Source: Collinsella sp. (GTDB lineage: Bacteria > Actinomycetota > Coriobacteriia > Coriobacteriales > Coriobacteriaceae). Taken from it: DNA of 64,000 nucleotides. This document shows, in pieces, positions 8,915 to 17,117 of the stretch. Location of the stretch: positions 3,637 through 67,636 of the forward strand of contig DXZU01000022.1 of the NCBI GenBank assembly GCA_019419525.1, read 5' to 3'. The stretch's first letter is position 1. Each line of letters begins with the position of its first letter. Made by a program: the position numbers and the translations under genes. Under the pieces are notes generated by a model that saw nothing but the letters and a program-made list of their open reading frames with translations, had not been told where the DNA came from and did no database searches.

Positions 8915-9712
8915 CTATACGAGCGTTTCCAGATGCGCACGCAAGCGCTCAGCATCGATATCGAGCGTTGTCTCGGCATTGACCTGGGCCAAACGATAAC
9001 CGACAAAGTAGGGCGAAACCACCCAACGCGGCAGCGCCTTGGCAATGGTCCGACCGCCCAGGTGATAGAAGAACAAGTTGTACGACTCTGCGCGACCACC
9101 GTGGTGCTCGTTCAGGATATAGCGCAGAGCCACCTGGATCGCATCGGCGAAGAGATCTGCCTCGGCTTGGTCTCTTGTGTCATCGCTGGCGGCAATTCCC
9201 TGCGGGGCTGAAACGTTGACCTCAAAGAACCCCATGATCGGTTCGGTTGAGATGTTGGCCGCGATTCTCCCCTGTTGCCAGACATTGATGCCTTCGAAAT
9301 TGGCGGAAGTCAACGAAGCATAGCCGTCTTCCTGCTCCAAACCCACAATCTGCATGTGCGGATGAACGAGACTACCGCCCGAGAGAGGACCCTTGTTCTT
9401 GTACATGAGCACGCTTCGATACTGCTGTGAATCGATCATCTGCTGCCAGCAATCCAGGGCAAACCTCATCACATGGTGGAGTTCATCTGGCTCATAGGTC
9501 GCCAGGTCGGCATCGTGATCGGCTGACTCGATCAGCACGGTTTGACGGGTGGCGCGCAGGGTTTTGAACTTATTCTCGAGCCAGATGCAGTCGCCGTCGC
9601 GCCGGATGATATTGGCGAGTCCCTCGGTATCGCAAAAGGGGCACGCGGTGCCAGGGCGCCGGTTGTCGTCGGGCTTGCCGCTCGCCTGCTGAACGTCAAA
9701 TACCAGCGCCAC
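8915..9712 (-). CDS. GalT/HIT-superfamily nucleotidyltransferase-like protein (DUF4931 type)
   Basis: The 265-residue protein shows the layout of galactose-1-phosphate uridylyltransferase relatives: a CPFC zinc motif (24-27), ENKFKTL, and the active-site triad HPHMQ (116-120 in GGSLVHPHMQ), equivalent to HPHGQ of GalT. GalT enzymes are longer and use UDP-glucose. This shorter form fits the DUF4931 group, whose substrate is unknown to me. The GTG start at 9712 follows GGAGG, which lies inside the end of cutC, and only three bases separate the frames, so the two genes are translationally coupled. Confidence 0.75.
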   Translation of the reverse strand: MALVFDVQQASGKPDDNRRPGTACPFCDTEGLANIIRRDGDCIWLENKFKTLRATRQTVLIESADHDADLATYEPDELHHVMRFALDCWQQMIDSQQYRSVLMYKNKGPLSGGSLVHPHMQIVGLEQEDGYASLTSANFEGINVWQQGRIAANISTEPIMGFFEVNVSAPQGIAASDDTRDQAEADLFADAIQVALRYILNEHHGGRAESYNLFFYHLGGRTIAKALPRWVVSPYFVGYRLAQVNAETTLDIDAERLRAHLETLV

Positions 9713-9715
9713 GGG

Positions 9716-10393
9716 TTACGCCTCCAGCGGCACGATCTTGGTGCCATGGAGCTCGGAGACGCCCAATGCCGCCGCCACGGTATCGCGGTTGGCCGTGGAA
9801 ATGCCGCCGCCGGGAAGGATGGTCAGGCGGTCGCCCGCATACTCGATCAAGCGGGCCAGGTTTTCGAAGTTGTCCTCGATCGGCGTACCGGCAGCGCCAC
9901 CATGCGTCAGGATGCGTGTGATGCCGCAGTCGGCAAGTGTGTCAATCGCGTCGAGCTGAGCCTCGGGCGAGAGCTGATCAAACGCCATGTGGAAGGTGAT
10001 GTCGATGGGCTCACGCTTGCATTCCTCGGTCGCGCAGCCCGCGGCCATCACGAGAGCGCCCAACGTAAGCTCGTCGAGCGCCCATCCGCCAGCGCAGGGC
10101 TTGCAGCTGCCAAAGACCAAGCCGTCAACGCCGGCGCTTACGGCAAGGCCCAGGTCCATCTCCATCATGCGCAGCTCGTCTTGGTTGTAATGAAAGTCAC
10201 CGCCACGCGGGCGAATCATGCACATCACTCGCGCGTCATGCTCGTGAGCATAGCTGACTGTAGCGCTGATAACACCGGCCGAGGGTGTAGTGCCACCGAC
10301 GGCAAGGTTGTCGCACAGTTCAATACGCCTTGCACCGGCATCGATAGCCGCCGGCACCCGCTCAAAGTTCTCGGCACAAAACTCGTACAGCAT
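9716..10393 (-). CDS. cutC: CutC family protein
   Basis: A 225-residue TIM-barrel protein of the CutC family, historically linked to copper homeostasis, though its biochemical role is unsettled. Family segments are the N-terminal EFCAENFERV...GARRIELCDNLAVGGTTPS, MIRPRGGDFHYNQDE, DGLVFGS, TFHMAFD, RILTHGG and LPGGGI near the end. The chosen ATG at 10393 has a GGGGGT site eight bases upstream; an in-frame extension to 10450 would reach into the upstream hairpin region. It forms a tight pair with the following HIT-like gene. Confidence 0.92.
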   Translation of the reverse strand: MLYEFCAENFERVPAAIDAGARRIELCDNLAVGGTTPSAGVISATVSYAHEHDARVMCMIRPRGGDFHYNQDELRMMEMDLGLAVSAGVDGLVFGSCKPCAGGWALDELTLGALVMAAGCATEECKREPIDITFHMAFDQLSPEAQLDAIDTLADCGITRILTHGGAAGTPIEDNFENLARLIEYAGDRLTILPGGGISTANRDTVAAALGVSELHGTKIVPLEA

Positions 10394-10452
10394 AGATAGA
10401 CCCCCAAAGACAGCAGATGTTTTCCGACGGGCATTGTCACACATCCCCATGA

Positions 10453-10519
10453 AGTTGCGGTGGAATAGGGACTCATTTGGCCTCTGGAGCCCGTATTCAG
10501 TCCCTATTTCACCGCAACT
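10453..10519. repeat. 67-bp inverted-repeat element between cutC and livF
   Basis: AGTTGCGGTGGAATAGGGACT (10453-10473) is complementary to 10499-10519 with one mismatch, giving 21-bp arms around a 25-base loop. It stands directly beside the livF terminator. Arms of this length and perfection exceed a normal terminator and resemble a REP/MITE-type element. Confidence 0.75.
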
Positions 10520-10520
10520 A

Positions 10521-10557
10521 AAAAGGGGCGCTGACTGAGATAGTCAGCGCCCCTTTT
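10521..10557. terminator. Rho-independent terminator after livF
   Basis: AAAAGGGGCGCTGACT (10521-10536) pairs perfectly with AGTCAGCGCCCCTTTT (10542-10557) around a five-base loop. It is ten bases beyond the livF stop codon. The A/T ends make it bidirectional, and it would end the liv operon transcript. Confidence 0.9.
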
Positions 10558-10567
10558 GTTAGGTGGG

Positions 10568-11281
10568 TTAGCCTCCGAGGTAGGCCTTGCGGACGTTGTC
10601 GTCGTGCAGGAGCTCTTGGCCGGTGCCGGTCATGGTGATCTTGCCGGTCTCGAGCACGTAACCGCGTGTGGCGATGGAAAGCGCCATCTGCGCGTTTTGC
10701 TCGACCAGAAGCACCGTGGTGCCGGCCTTGTGCAGGTCCTCGACAATCTGGAAGATCTGTTCGATCAGAATCGGTGCCAGACCCATGGAAGGTTCGTCGA
10801 GCATAAGCAGTTTGGGGTTACTCATAAGGGCGCGCCCCATAACGAGCATCTGCTGCTCGCCGCCTGAAAGGGTGCCGGCGACCTGGCGACGACGTTCCTT
10901 CAGGCGCGGGAACTGCTCGTAGACGCGCTCCAGGCCCGGAGCCACCGTGGACTTGGGCTGCGTATAGGCGCCCATCTCCAGGTTCTCCTCAACCGTCATC
11001 TGCAAAAAGGCGCGACGACCCTCGGGAACCTGAGCCAGGCCCTTACCAACCAGCTTATCAGCGGGCGTATGGGTAATGTCCTCGCCCATAAACTTGATGG
11101 AACCGGTCTTGGAGCGAAGCAGGCCCGAAACGGTCTTGAGCGTTGTGGACTTGCCGGCACCGTTCGCACCGATCAGGGCCACGATCTCGCCCTCGTTGAC
11201 GTTAAAGGAGATGTCCTTGATGGCGTGGATGGCGCCGTACCAGACGTTGATGTTGTAGACGGAAAGCATCGGCTCTGCCAT
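10568..11281 (-). CDS. livF: Branched-chain amino-acid ABC transporter ATPase LivF
   Basis: A 237-residue cytoplasmic ATPase of the branched-chain amino-acid importer. Walker A GANGAGKS, signature LSGGEQQ, Walker B LLMLDEPSMGLAP and the following switch region VLLVEQNAQMA are all intact. The length and the C-terminal GTGQELLHDDNVRKAYLGG are typical of LivF. Its ATG directly abuts the livG stop codon. It is the last gene of the liv operon and is followed by a strong terminator. Confidence 0.96.
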   Translation of the reverse strand: MAEPMLSVYNINVWYGAIHAIKDISFNVNEGEIVALIGANGAGKSTTLKTVSGLLRSKTGSIKFMGEDITHTPADKLVGKGLAQVPEGRRAFLQMTVEENLEMGAYTQPKSTVAPGLERVYEQFPRLKERRRQVAGTLSGGEQQMLVMGRALMSNPKLLMLDEPSMGLAPILIEQIFQIVEDLHKAGTTVLLVEQNAQMALSIATRGYVLETGKITMTGTGQELLHDDNVRKAYLGG

Positions 11282-12142
11282 TTAGTTCTCCCCCTTATTC
11301 TGCTTGCCCAGATACGCCTCGATAACGGCATCGTTGTTCTGGATTTCCTCGGCCGTGCCCTTGGCGATGACCTTGCCAAAGTTAAGCACGCAGATACCCT
11401 CGCAAATATTCATGACGAGCGACATGTCGTGCTCAATAAGCATGATGGCGATACCAAAGGTGTCGCGAATCTTAACGATGTTCTCCATGAGCTCGGCGGT
11501 CTCGGACGGGTTCATGCCTGCGGCAGGCTCGTCGAGCAGCAGCAGTTTGGGGTTGGTGGCAAGCGCGCGGACGATCTCCAGACGACGCTGAGCGCCGTAA
11601 GGCAGCGATCCGGCCTGCTCGTTTGCCAGATGCTCCATATCAAAGATGGACAGCAGCTCCATGGCGCGTTCGTGAGCAGCCTTCTCGTGCTTCCAGTACG
11701 TCGGCAGGCGCAGCACGCCCTCAAAACCGGAGTAGCGCTCCTGATTGTGCAGACCGACCTTGACGTTGTCCTCCACCGTCATGGTGTTGAACAGGCGAAT
11801 GTTCTGGAATGTACGGGCAATACCCATGCGGTTGACCTGATAGACCGACTTGCCCGAGGTGTCCTCACCGTCGAGCAGGATGGTGCCGTGCGTGGGCTGA
11901 TACACCTTGGTGAGCAGGTTGAAGACCGTGGTCTTACCGGCACCGTTGGGGCCGATCAGACCGGCGATCTCGGTCTTGCCGATAGTCAGGCTAAAGTCGT
12001 CGACTGCCTTAAGGCCACCGAACTCAATGCCCAGGTGGATGCACTCGAGTGCCGGGCGCTGACCCAGGTCGCGGTCGGGAACGATGGCGCCAGAAGGATA
12101 CGGGACCATCTTGCCCTTGTTGAACTCAAATTTACTGGGCAT
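11282..12142 (-). CDS. livG: Branched-chain amino-acid ABC transporter ATPase LivG
   Basis: The 286-residue second ATPase of the importer, with Walker A GPNGAGKT, LivG-type signature LPYGAQRRLE, Walker B LLLLDEPAAGMNP and IEHDMSLVM switch. It carries about 30 extra N-terminal residues before the usual LivG start. The ATG at 12142 has an AGGAGGT site (12151-12158) and overlaps the end of livM by 11 bases, which indicates translational coupling. A longer frame to 12169 lacks a ribosome site. Confidence 0.96.
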   Translation of the reverse strand: MPSKFEFNKGKMVPYPSGAIVPDRDLGQRPALECIHLGIEFGGLKAVDDFSLTIGKTEIAGLIGPNGAGKTTVFNLLTKVYQPTHGTILLDGEDTSGKSVYQVNRMGIARTFQNIRLFNTMTVEDNVKVGLHNQERYSGFEGVLRLPTYWKHEKAAHERAMELLSIFDMEHLANEQAGSLPYGAQRRLEIVRALATNPKLLLLDEPAAGMNPSETAELMENIVKIRDTFGIAIMLIEHDMSLVMNICEGICVLNFGKVIAKGTAEEIQNNDAVIEAYLGKQNKGEN

Positions 12143-13211
12143 CGGCTGCCACCTCCTTCTTGGAAGCAAAGCGGTCCTTGACGCGACCGAAGAACGCCTT
12201 GAGCTGCGGGTTGTTGGTAAAGATCATGACCAAGATCAGCACGATGGCGTAGATGAGCATGCGGTAGTCCGAGAACTGACGGAGCAGCTCGGGAAGCACC
12301 GTGAGCAGCGCCGCGGCGATAACGGAACCGCGCATATTGCCCAGACCGCCCAGGACCACGAACACCAGGATGAGGATGGACGTGTTGAAGTCGAACTTGG
12401 TGGCGGAGAGCTGCGAGAAGTTACCGCCGAACAGGGCTCCGGCAGCGCCGGCGAGGGCAGCGGAAACCACGAAGGCGATCATGCGGTACTGGGTGACGGA
12501 GATGCCCACGGACTCGGCAGCGATCTTGTTATCGCGCACGGCCATAATGGCACGGCCGGTACGGCTGCGAACCAGGTTGAGCACGATCACGAGTGCGACC
12601 ATGACCAGGATGGCACCGGCGAGGAAGGTCGAATAGGTCGACACGCCCGATGCGCCCTGCGCGCCCTTGATGATGGCGGTGCCGTCCTCGAGCAGGTGCA
12701 GGTCGTCAATCGTGGAGTTGCCCGTGATGTTAAAGATCACATGCAGGCCGCGGGAATCGACGCCCACGATAAGGCAGGTGACGATCTCTTTGATGATCTC
12801 GCCAAAGGCCAAGGTCACGATGGCCAGGTAATCGCCGCTCAGGCGAAGAACCGGGATACCGATCAGGAAGCCCAGAATGGCAGCGGCGATAGCGCCGACC
12901 ACAATGCTGATGATCAGGCGCATCGGATCGGACGGAACGGCACTCTCCAGCGCGACGGCGGTGACGATGCCCGTATAGGCGCCGACGCTCATAAAGCCCG
13001 CGTGGCCCAGCGACAAGTCGCCCGCGATGCCGACGACGAGGTTAAGGGAGATGGCCATGACGATATAGGCCGTGATGGGAACCAGCTGACCGGCAATCAT
13101 GCGCGGAATCATGTGGTTAGACTGCATAAAGAACACGATGGCGAACGCCACGATGCACATGGTGTACGTGACAAAGTCGTGACGCGTCTGCCTGTCTTTA
13201 AGAAACTTCAT
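12132..13211 (-). CDS. livM: Branched-chain amino-acid ABC permease LivM
   Basis: A 359-residue permease with about ten membrane helices. The typical LivM features are MAISLNLVVGIAGDLSLGHAGFMSVGAYTG near the N-terminus, GDYLAIVTLAFGEI in the middle and the EAA-like loop around GRAIMAVRDNKIAAESVGISVTQYR, which contacts the ATPase. The ATG at 13211 has AGGTGA six bases upstream; an alternative GTG at 13220 is three codons longer. It lies immediately after livH and before livG. Confidence 0.95.
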   Translation of the reverse strand: MKFLKDRQTRHDFVTYTMCIVAFAIVFFMQSNHMIPRMIAGQLVPITAYIVMAISLNLVVGIAGDLSLGHAGFMSVGAYTGIVTAVALESAVPSDPMRLIISIVVGAIAAAILGFLIGIPVLRLSGDYLAIVTLAFGEIIKEIVTCLIVGVDSRGLHVIFNITGNSTIDDLHLLEDGTAIIKGAQGASGVSTYSTFLAGAILVMVALVIVLNLVRSRTGRAIMAVRDNKIAAESVGISVTQYRMIAFVVSAALAGAAGALFGGNFSQLSATKFDFNTSILILVFVVLGGLGNMRGSVIAAALLTVLPELLRQFSDYRMLIYAIVLILVMIFTNNPQLKAFFGRVKDRFASKKEVAADAQ

Positions 13212-13220
13212 AACGCTCAC

Positions 13221-14102
13221 CTATACCTTCTCGGGAACGTACTTGCCCAAGAGGCCGGCAGGCTTGACGAGCAGGACGATGATCAAAACACCAAAGACGA
13301 TGGAGTTGGCAAGGCTCGTGGAAATGTAAGCCTGCGCCATTGCCTCGATGATGCCGATGAGAATGCCGCCGACAAAGGCACCGGGGATGGAGCCGATGCC
13401 GCCGAAAACGGCAGCGTCGAAGGCCTTGATGCCAGGCATGGCGCCCGTGGTGGGCTGCAGGACCGGCGAGTAGGAGCACAGGAGCACGCCGGCGATGGCA
13501 GCGAGGGCGGAGCCGATGGCAAACGTCATCGAGATGGTGCGGTTGACGTTGATGCCCATGAGCTGAGCGGCGGCCTTGTCCTCGGACACGGCGCGCATGG
13601 CCTTGCCCATCTTGGTCTTACCTGTAAAGAACATCAGGCCGGCCATGATGACCAGGCAGGCGACGATGGTGACGAGTGAGACGGCGCTTACGTTAAACTT
13701 GGCCAAGAACTCCGGCACCGGGAAGGTGACGAGCGAAGTGAAGTTCTTGGGCGTGGCGCCCCACAGAAGCTGCGCGGCGTTCTGCAGGAAGTAAGACACG
13801 CCGATGGCCGTGATCAGAACGGCCAGCGGGCCTGCTTGGCGCAGCGGCTTATAGGCCAGACCCTCAATGAGAACACCGAGAACCGTGCAGACCACACAAG
13901 AGAGAACTACAGATGCCCAGCCCGGGAGGCCGAGATACGACGTGGCGCAGAACGAGACATAGGCACCGACCATGATGACATCGCCGTGAGCGAAGTTGAG
14001 CATCTTGGCGATACCGTAGACCATGGTGTAGCCCAACGCGATGATGGCGTAGACGCTGCCCATGGACAGGCCGTTGACCAGGTATTGGATAAAGACCGTC
14101 AT
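13221..14102 (-). CDS. livH: Branched-chain amino-acid ABC permease LivH
   Basis: A 293-residue integral membrane permease, partner of LivM. Recognisable segments are YLVNGLSMGSVYAIIALGYTMVYG, MLNFAHGDVIMVGAY and the ATPase-contact loop GKAMRAVSEDKAAAQLMGI, followed by GSIPGAFVGGILIG. The ATG at 14102 has an AAGGGGGA site; in-frame codons up to 14195 are not preceded by one. Between livK1 and livH lie two hairpins, which could lower expression of the membrane genes relative to the abundant binding protein. Confidence 0.96.
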   Translation of the reverse strand: MTVFIQYLVNGLSMGSVYAIIALGYTMVYGIAKMLNFAHGDVIMVGAYVSFCATSYLGLPGWASVVLSCVVCTVLGVLIEGLAYKPLRQAGPLAVLITAIGVSYFLQNAAQLLWGATPKNFTSLVTFPVPEFLAKFNVSAVSLVTIVACLVIMAGLMFFTGKTKMGKAMRAVSEDKAAAQLMGINVNRTISMTFAIGSALAAIAGVLLCSYSPVLQPTTGAMPGIKAFDAAVFGGIGSIPGAFVGGILIGIIEAMAQAYISTSLANSIVFGVLIIVLLVKPAGLLGKYVPEKV

Positions 14103-14148
14103 GTTCCACATCCCCCTTTCGAATAGGTTTCCAGTTAATGTATGAAAC

Positions 14149-14208
14149 AGGGACGTTACACTGTCCCTAGATACCAAGCAAGCAGGGAAGGCCAAAACCT
14201 CCCCTGCT
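14149..14208. promoter_or_regulatory. Two intercistronic hairpins between livK1 and livH
   Basis: AGGGAC (14149-14154) pairs with GTCCCT (14163-14168). AGCAGGGAAGG (14181-14191) pairs with CCTCCCCTGCT (14198-14208) with one mismatch. There is no strong T-run, so a partial terminator or 3'-end stabiliser of the livK mRNA is more likely than full termination. Confidence 0.55.
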
Positions 14209-14241
14209 TGGGATCAAAACCGCTCTATGTAAGGCGGCCAA

Positions 14242-15429
14242 TTAGGCCTGTACGTACTTGCCGTCGGTGATGACGTACGTCGTGGGCTCCTTCTGGACCT
14301 GGCCCTTATCGTTCCAGGTGAGCTTGCCGGTCAGACCGTCAACGGTAATCTTGAGCATAGCCTTGGACAGCTTCTCGGCGACCTCGGTCGGATCGGCGTC
14401 GACACCAAGACCGGCCTCCTTGACGGCCTCGGCCACCGCGTGCACGCCGTCGTAGGCGTCGGCGGCAAACTGGTCGGGGGTATCGCCGTACTTATCCTTG
14501 TAAGCGTTAACGAAGTCGGCGTTCTTCTCGTCGTCGGCGGAGAACGGGGTCATGAGCAGCAGGCCCTCGGCAAGAGAGGTATCGAAGCCCTCAACGCCCA
14601 GGATGCCGTCCATGCCGTCGCAGCCCATCATCTTGACGTCGTAGCCCATGTCCTTGGCGTTCTTGAGCAGGACGGACGCCGGCGTGTAGTAGATCGGCGC
14701 AAAGATCATGGTGGCGCCGGCCTGCTTGGCCTTGGTCAGCTGGTTGGTAAAGCTCGTGGCGGAGTCGTCCTTAAAGGTCTCCTCGTCAACAATCTCGAGC
14801 TTGGACTCAGCGGCCTGGGCCTTAAAGGAATCTGCGATGCCCGAAGAATAGGCGTCGCCGGAGTTATAGAACAGCACGAACTTCTCGTCCGCATACTTCT
14901 GCGCCAGGAACTTGGCAGCGTTGACACCCTGGTTGGGGTCGGTGAAGCAAACCTGGAAGACGCAATCCTTGCCGTCGGTGACGTCCTCGGAGGACGCGGA
15001 CGGGGTGATCATGAACGTCTTGGGGTCGTTACCGCACTCGGCGGCAACGGCAACCGACGCACCCGTGGTGGTCGGGCCGACGAGGGCCTGCATGCCCCAG
15101 TCGAGCAGGGTGTTGAAGGCGTTGACGGCCTTCTCGCCATCGGCCTGGTCATCCTCGGCCTTGCTGGCAAGCGGCAACTCCTTGGTCGAGAAATCCTTGC
15201 AGCCAAGCTCGACACCCTGGGTAACGGACTTGCCGTAGGACGCGTTGGCGCCGGTCAGCGGGCCGATGGTGCCGATCTTAAACGAAGCGTCGCCCGAAGC
15301 GGAACCGCTATCGCCGCCGTTGGAGGAGCAGCCAGCTAGAATGGACATCGCCCCCAGACCTGCTGCGCTCGCGATAACGCTCCTGCGATTCATAACAGGG
15401 TTCAATGACTTACCGGTGAGGCTCGACAT
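14242..15429 (-). CDS. livK: Branched-chain amino-acid binding lipoprotein LivK (copy 1)
   Basis: A 395-residue extracellular solute-binding protein of the Leu/Ile/Val family. The N-terminus has a twin-arginine-like NRRSVIASAAGL stretch and a lipobox SILAGC with lipidated C34, followed by a Ser/Gly linker and the family start FKIGTIGPLTGANASYG. It is closely similar along its length to the gene upstream at 15699-16865, so the pair is a tandem duplication. The ATG at 15429 has an AGGAG site. The permease and ATPase genes follow downstream. Confidence 0.95.
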   Translation of the reverse strand: MSSLTGKSLNPVMNRRSVIASAAGLGAMSILAGCSSNGGDSGSASGDASFKIGTIGPLTGANASYGKSVTQGVELGCKDFSTKELPLASKAEDDQADGEKAVNAFNTLLDWGMQALVGPTTTGASVAVAAECGNDPKTFMITPSASSEDVTDGKDCVFQVCFTDPNQGVNAAKFLAQKYADEKFVLFYNSGDAYSSGIADSFKAQAAESKLEIVDEETFKDDSATSFTNQLTKAKQAGATMIFAPIYYTPASVLLKNAKDMGYDVKMMGCDGMDGILGVEGFDTSLAEGLLLMTPFSADDEKNADFVNAYKDKYGDTPDQFAADAYDGVHAVAEAVKEAGLGVDADPTEVAEKLSKAMLKITVDGLTGKLTWNDKGQVQKEPTTYVITDGKYVQA

Positions 15430-15450
15430 GCGGCTCTCCTCTCAAATCTC

Positions 15451-15471
15451 GTCGGGTTTCGGTTACCCGAC
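15451..15471. promoter_or_regulatory. Stem-loop in the livK1 leader
   Basis: GTCGGGT (15451-15457) pairs with ACCCGAC (15465-15471), 22 bases upstream of the livK1 start codon. A second short palindrome, CGCCG...CGGCG, lies just upstream of it near 15484-15497. The remaining 200 bases up to livK2 are AT-rich and show no gene. I could not assign a riboswitch class. Confidence 0.4.
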
Positions 15472-15698
15472 AGGCCATCCTTCGCCGTGTTCGGCGTTCG
15501 CAAAATACTAGACGCTTTAGTTAAGGAAAGTGGCGATTATTTCAACTTTTCTTTTGTTTTGCCCATTTATCCATAATTCTGCGTATTCCTGTAGGTTTAT
15601 GCAGTTTAGCCACTTTATTGTGTGAAAGTAATGCCTCCGTTCTGTTACAGGCGTCCTTGCCTTGCGTAAAACGGCCCCACCGGTCTCGTTATATGCAC

Positions 15699-16865
15699 TT
15701 AGGCGGCGATGTACTTGCCGTCCTGAATCACATAGGCCGTAGCGGGCTTTTCGACTTGGCCCTCGTCGTTCCACGTCAGCTCGCCCGTCAGGCCCTCGAT
15801 CTTGATCTTGCGCATGGCCTTGGCAAGGTCGCCGGCAATGTCGGCACCGTCGGCCGAAATGTCAATCCCCGCCCTATCGATAGCCTCGGCGATGGCGTGG
15901 ACGCAATCGTAAGCGTCGGCGGCAAACTGGTTGGGCGTCTCGTCGTAGGCATCCTTATAGGCCTTGACGAAGTCGGCATTCTTCTCGTCGTCGGCAGAAA
16001 ATGGGGTCATGAGCAGTACCCCCTCGGCAAGAGAGGTATCGAAGCCTTCCACAGAGAGCAGGCCGTCCATGCCATCGGTACCCATGAGGGTCATGTCGTA
16101 GCCCATGTCCTTGGCGTTCTTGAGCAAAACGGACGCCGGCGTGTAGTAGATCGGCGCAAAGATGAGCGTGGCGCCGGCCTCCTTGGCTTTGGTGAGCTGG
16201 TTGGTAAAGCTCGTGGAAGAGTCGTCCTTAAAGGTCTCGGTATCGACGATGTCGAGCTTGGAGGCCTTGGCCTGCTCGGCAAAAGCGTCGGCAACGCCCG
16301 AGCTATACGTATCGCCGGAGTTGTAGAACAGGGCGATCTTGGCATCCGCGTACTTCTCGGCCAAGAACTTTGCGGCGCTGGCGCCCATGGTGGGATCGGT
16401 GAAGCAAACCTGGAAAACCGTGGTTTTGTCCTTGGTGACGTCGAGAGACGAGGCCGAGGGCGTGACCATGAGCATATCGTCGGCAATCTCGCCCGAGACG
16501 GCGACGGCGGCACCAGTCGTGACGGGACCGACGAGCGCCTGCATGCCCCAGTCGCACAGGGCATTGAAGGCGTTGATGGCCTTCTCGCCGTCAGCGACGT
16601 CATCCTCGGACTTAAGCGAGAGCTTGAGGTCCTTGGTCGAGAAATCCTTGGCGGCGAGCTTGGCACCCTTCTCGGCCGAAACGCCATAGGTTGCCGCGGC
16701 GCCGGTCAGAGGGCCGATGACACCGATCTTGAAGGTCTTGCCGTCATCGGCGGAGCCGCCGTCCGAGCCACCCGACGAGCAACCAGCGAGTGCGACGGCA
16801 CTGCCGAGCGCCGCGGCACCGGCGAGAAAGTTCCTACGGCTGAGCGTGCTGTTGATGTTGAACAT
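15699..16865 (-). CDS. livK: Branched-chain amino-acid binding lipoprotein LivK (copy 2)
   Basis: A 388-residue paralogue of the neighbouring LivK, likewise exported and lipid-anchored. The signal has a clear twin-arginine motif SRRNFLAG (9-16) and lipobox ALAGC with C29, then FKIGVIGPLTGAAATYG. The bodies share long identical stretches, for example SFTNQLTKAK and FAPIYYTPASVLLKNAKDMGYD. The ATG at 16865 has an AGGGGGA site; the longer frame to 16919 lacks one. The two proteins may differ in amino-acid preference. It is divergent from hom. Confidence 0.94.
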   Translation of the reverse strand: MFNINSTLSRRNFLAGAAALGSAVALAGCSSGGSDGGSADDGKTFKIGVIGPLTGAAATYGVSAEKGAKLAAKDFSTKDLKLSLKSEDDVADGEKAINAFNALCDWGMQALVGPVTTGAAVAVSGEIADDMLMVTPSASSLDVTKDKTTVFQVCFTDPTMGASAAKFLAEKYADAKIALFYNSGDTYSSGVADAFAEQAKASKLDIVDTETFKDDSSTSFTNQLTKAKEAGATLIFAPIYYTPASVLLKNAKDMGYDMTLMGTDGMDGLLSVEGFDTSLAEGVLLMTPFSADDEKNADFVKAYKDAYDETPNQFAADAYDCVHAIAEAIDRAGIDISADGADIAGDLAKAMRKIKIEGLTGELTWNDEGQVEKPATAYVIQDGKYIAA

Positions 16866-17117
16866 GGTGTCCCCCTTTTTTCGCTGGCCGCAGCGCGGCC
16901 GTCTTGCGGTACGGAGCAAACCTTATGGCGCAAACGTTGACAGTTTGTTACGGAGTTCCGTTTGTAGCGAGCATGTTTCCAATGTTTCCGCAGCGTTTCG
17001 GGGGTGCCGTTTTGTGCGACTCCTGTTGCCTGGCGAGCACGCGCCCTCGGTTCACGCTAGAATGCACTCAACCTTTAAGCGGTTAATCCATCCATAAGAT
17101 GCACGAAGGAGCTATCT

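Noticed and set aside
12084..13679. 531-codon plus-strand frame opposite livM and livH
   Set aside because: Asp/His/Gly-rich translation produced by the reverse complement of hydrophobic membrane-protein codons.
15430..15698. Riboswitch or T-box leader between the livK genes
   Set aside because: Only short hairpins are present; no conserved T-box or known riboswitch core was recognised.
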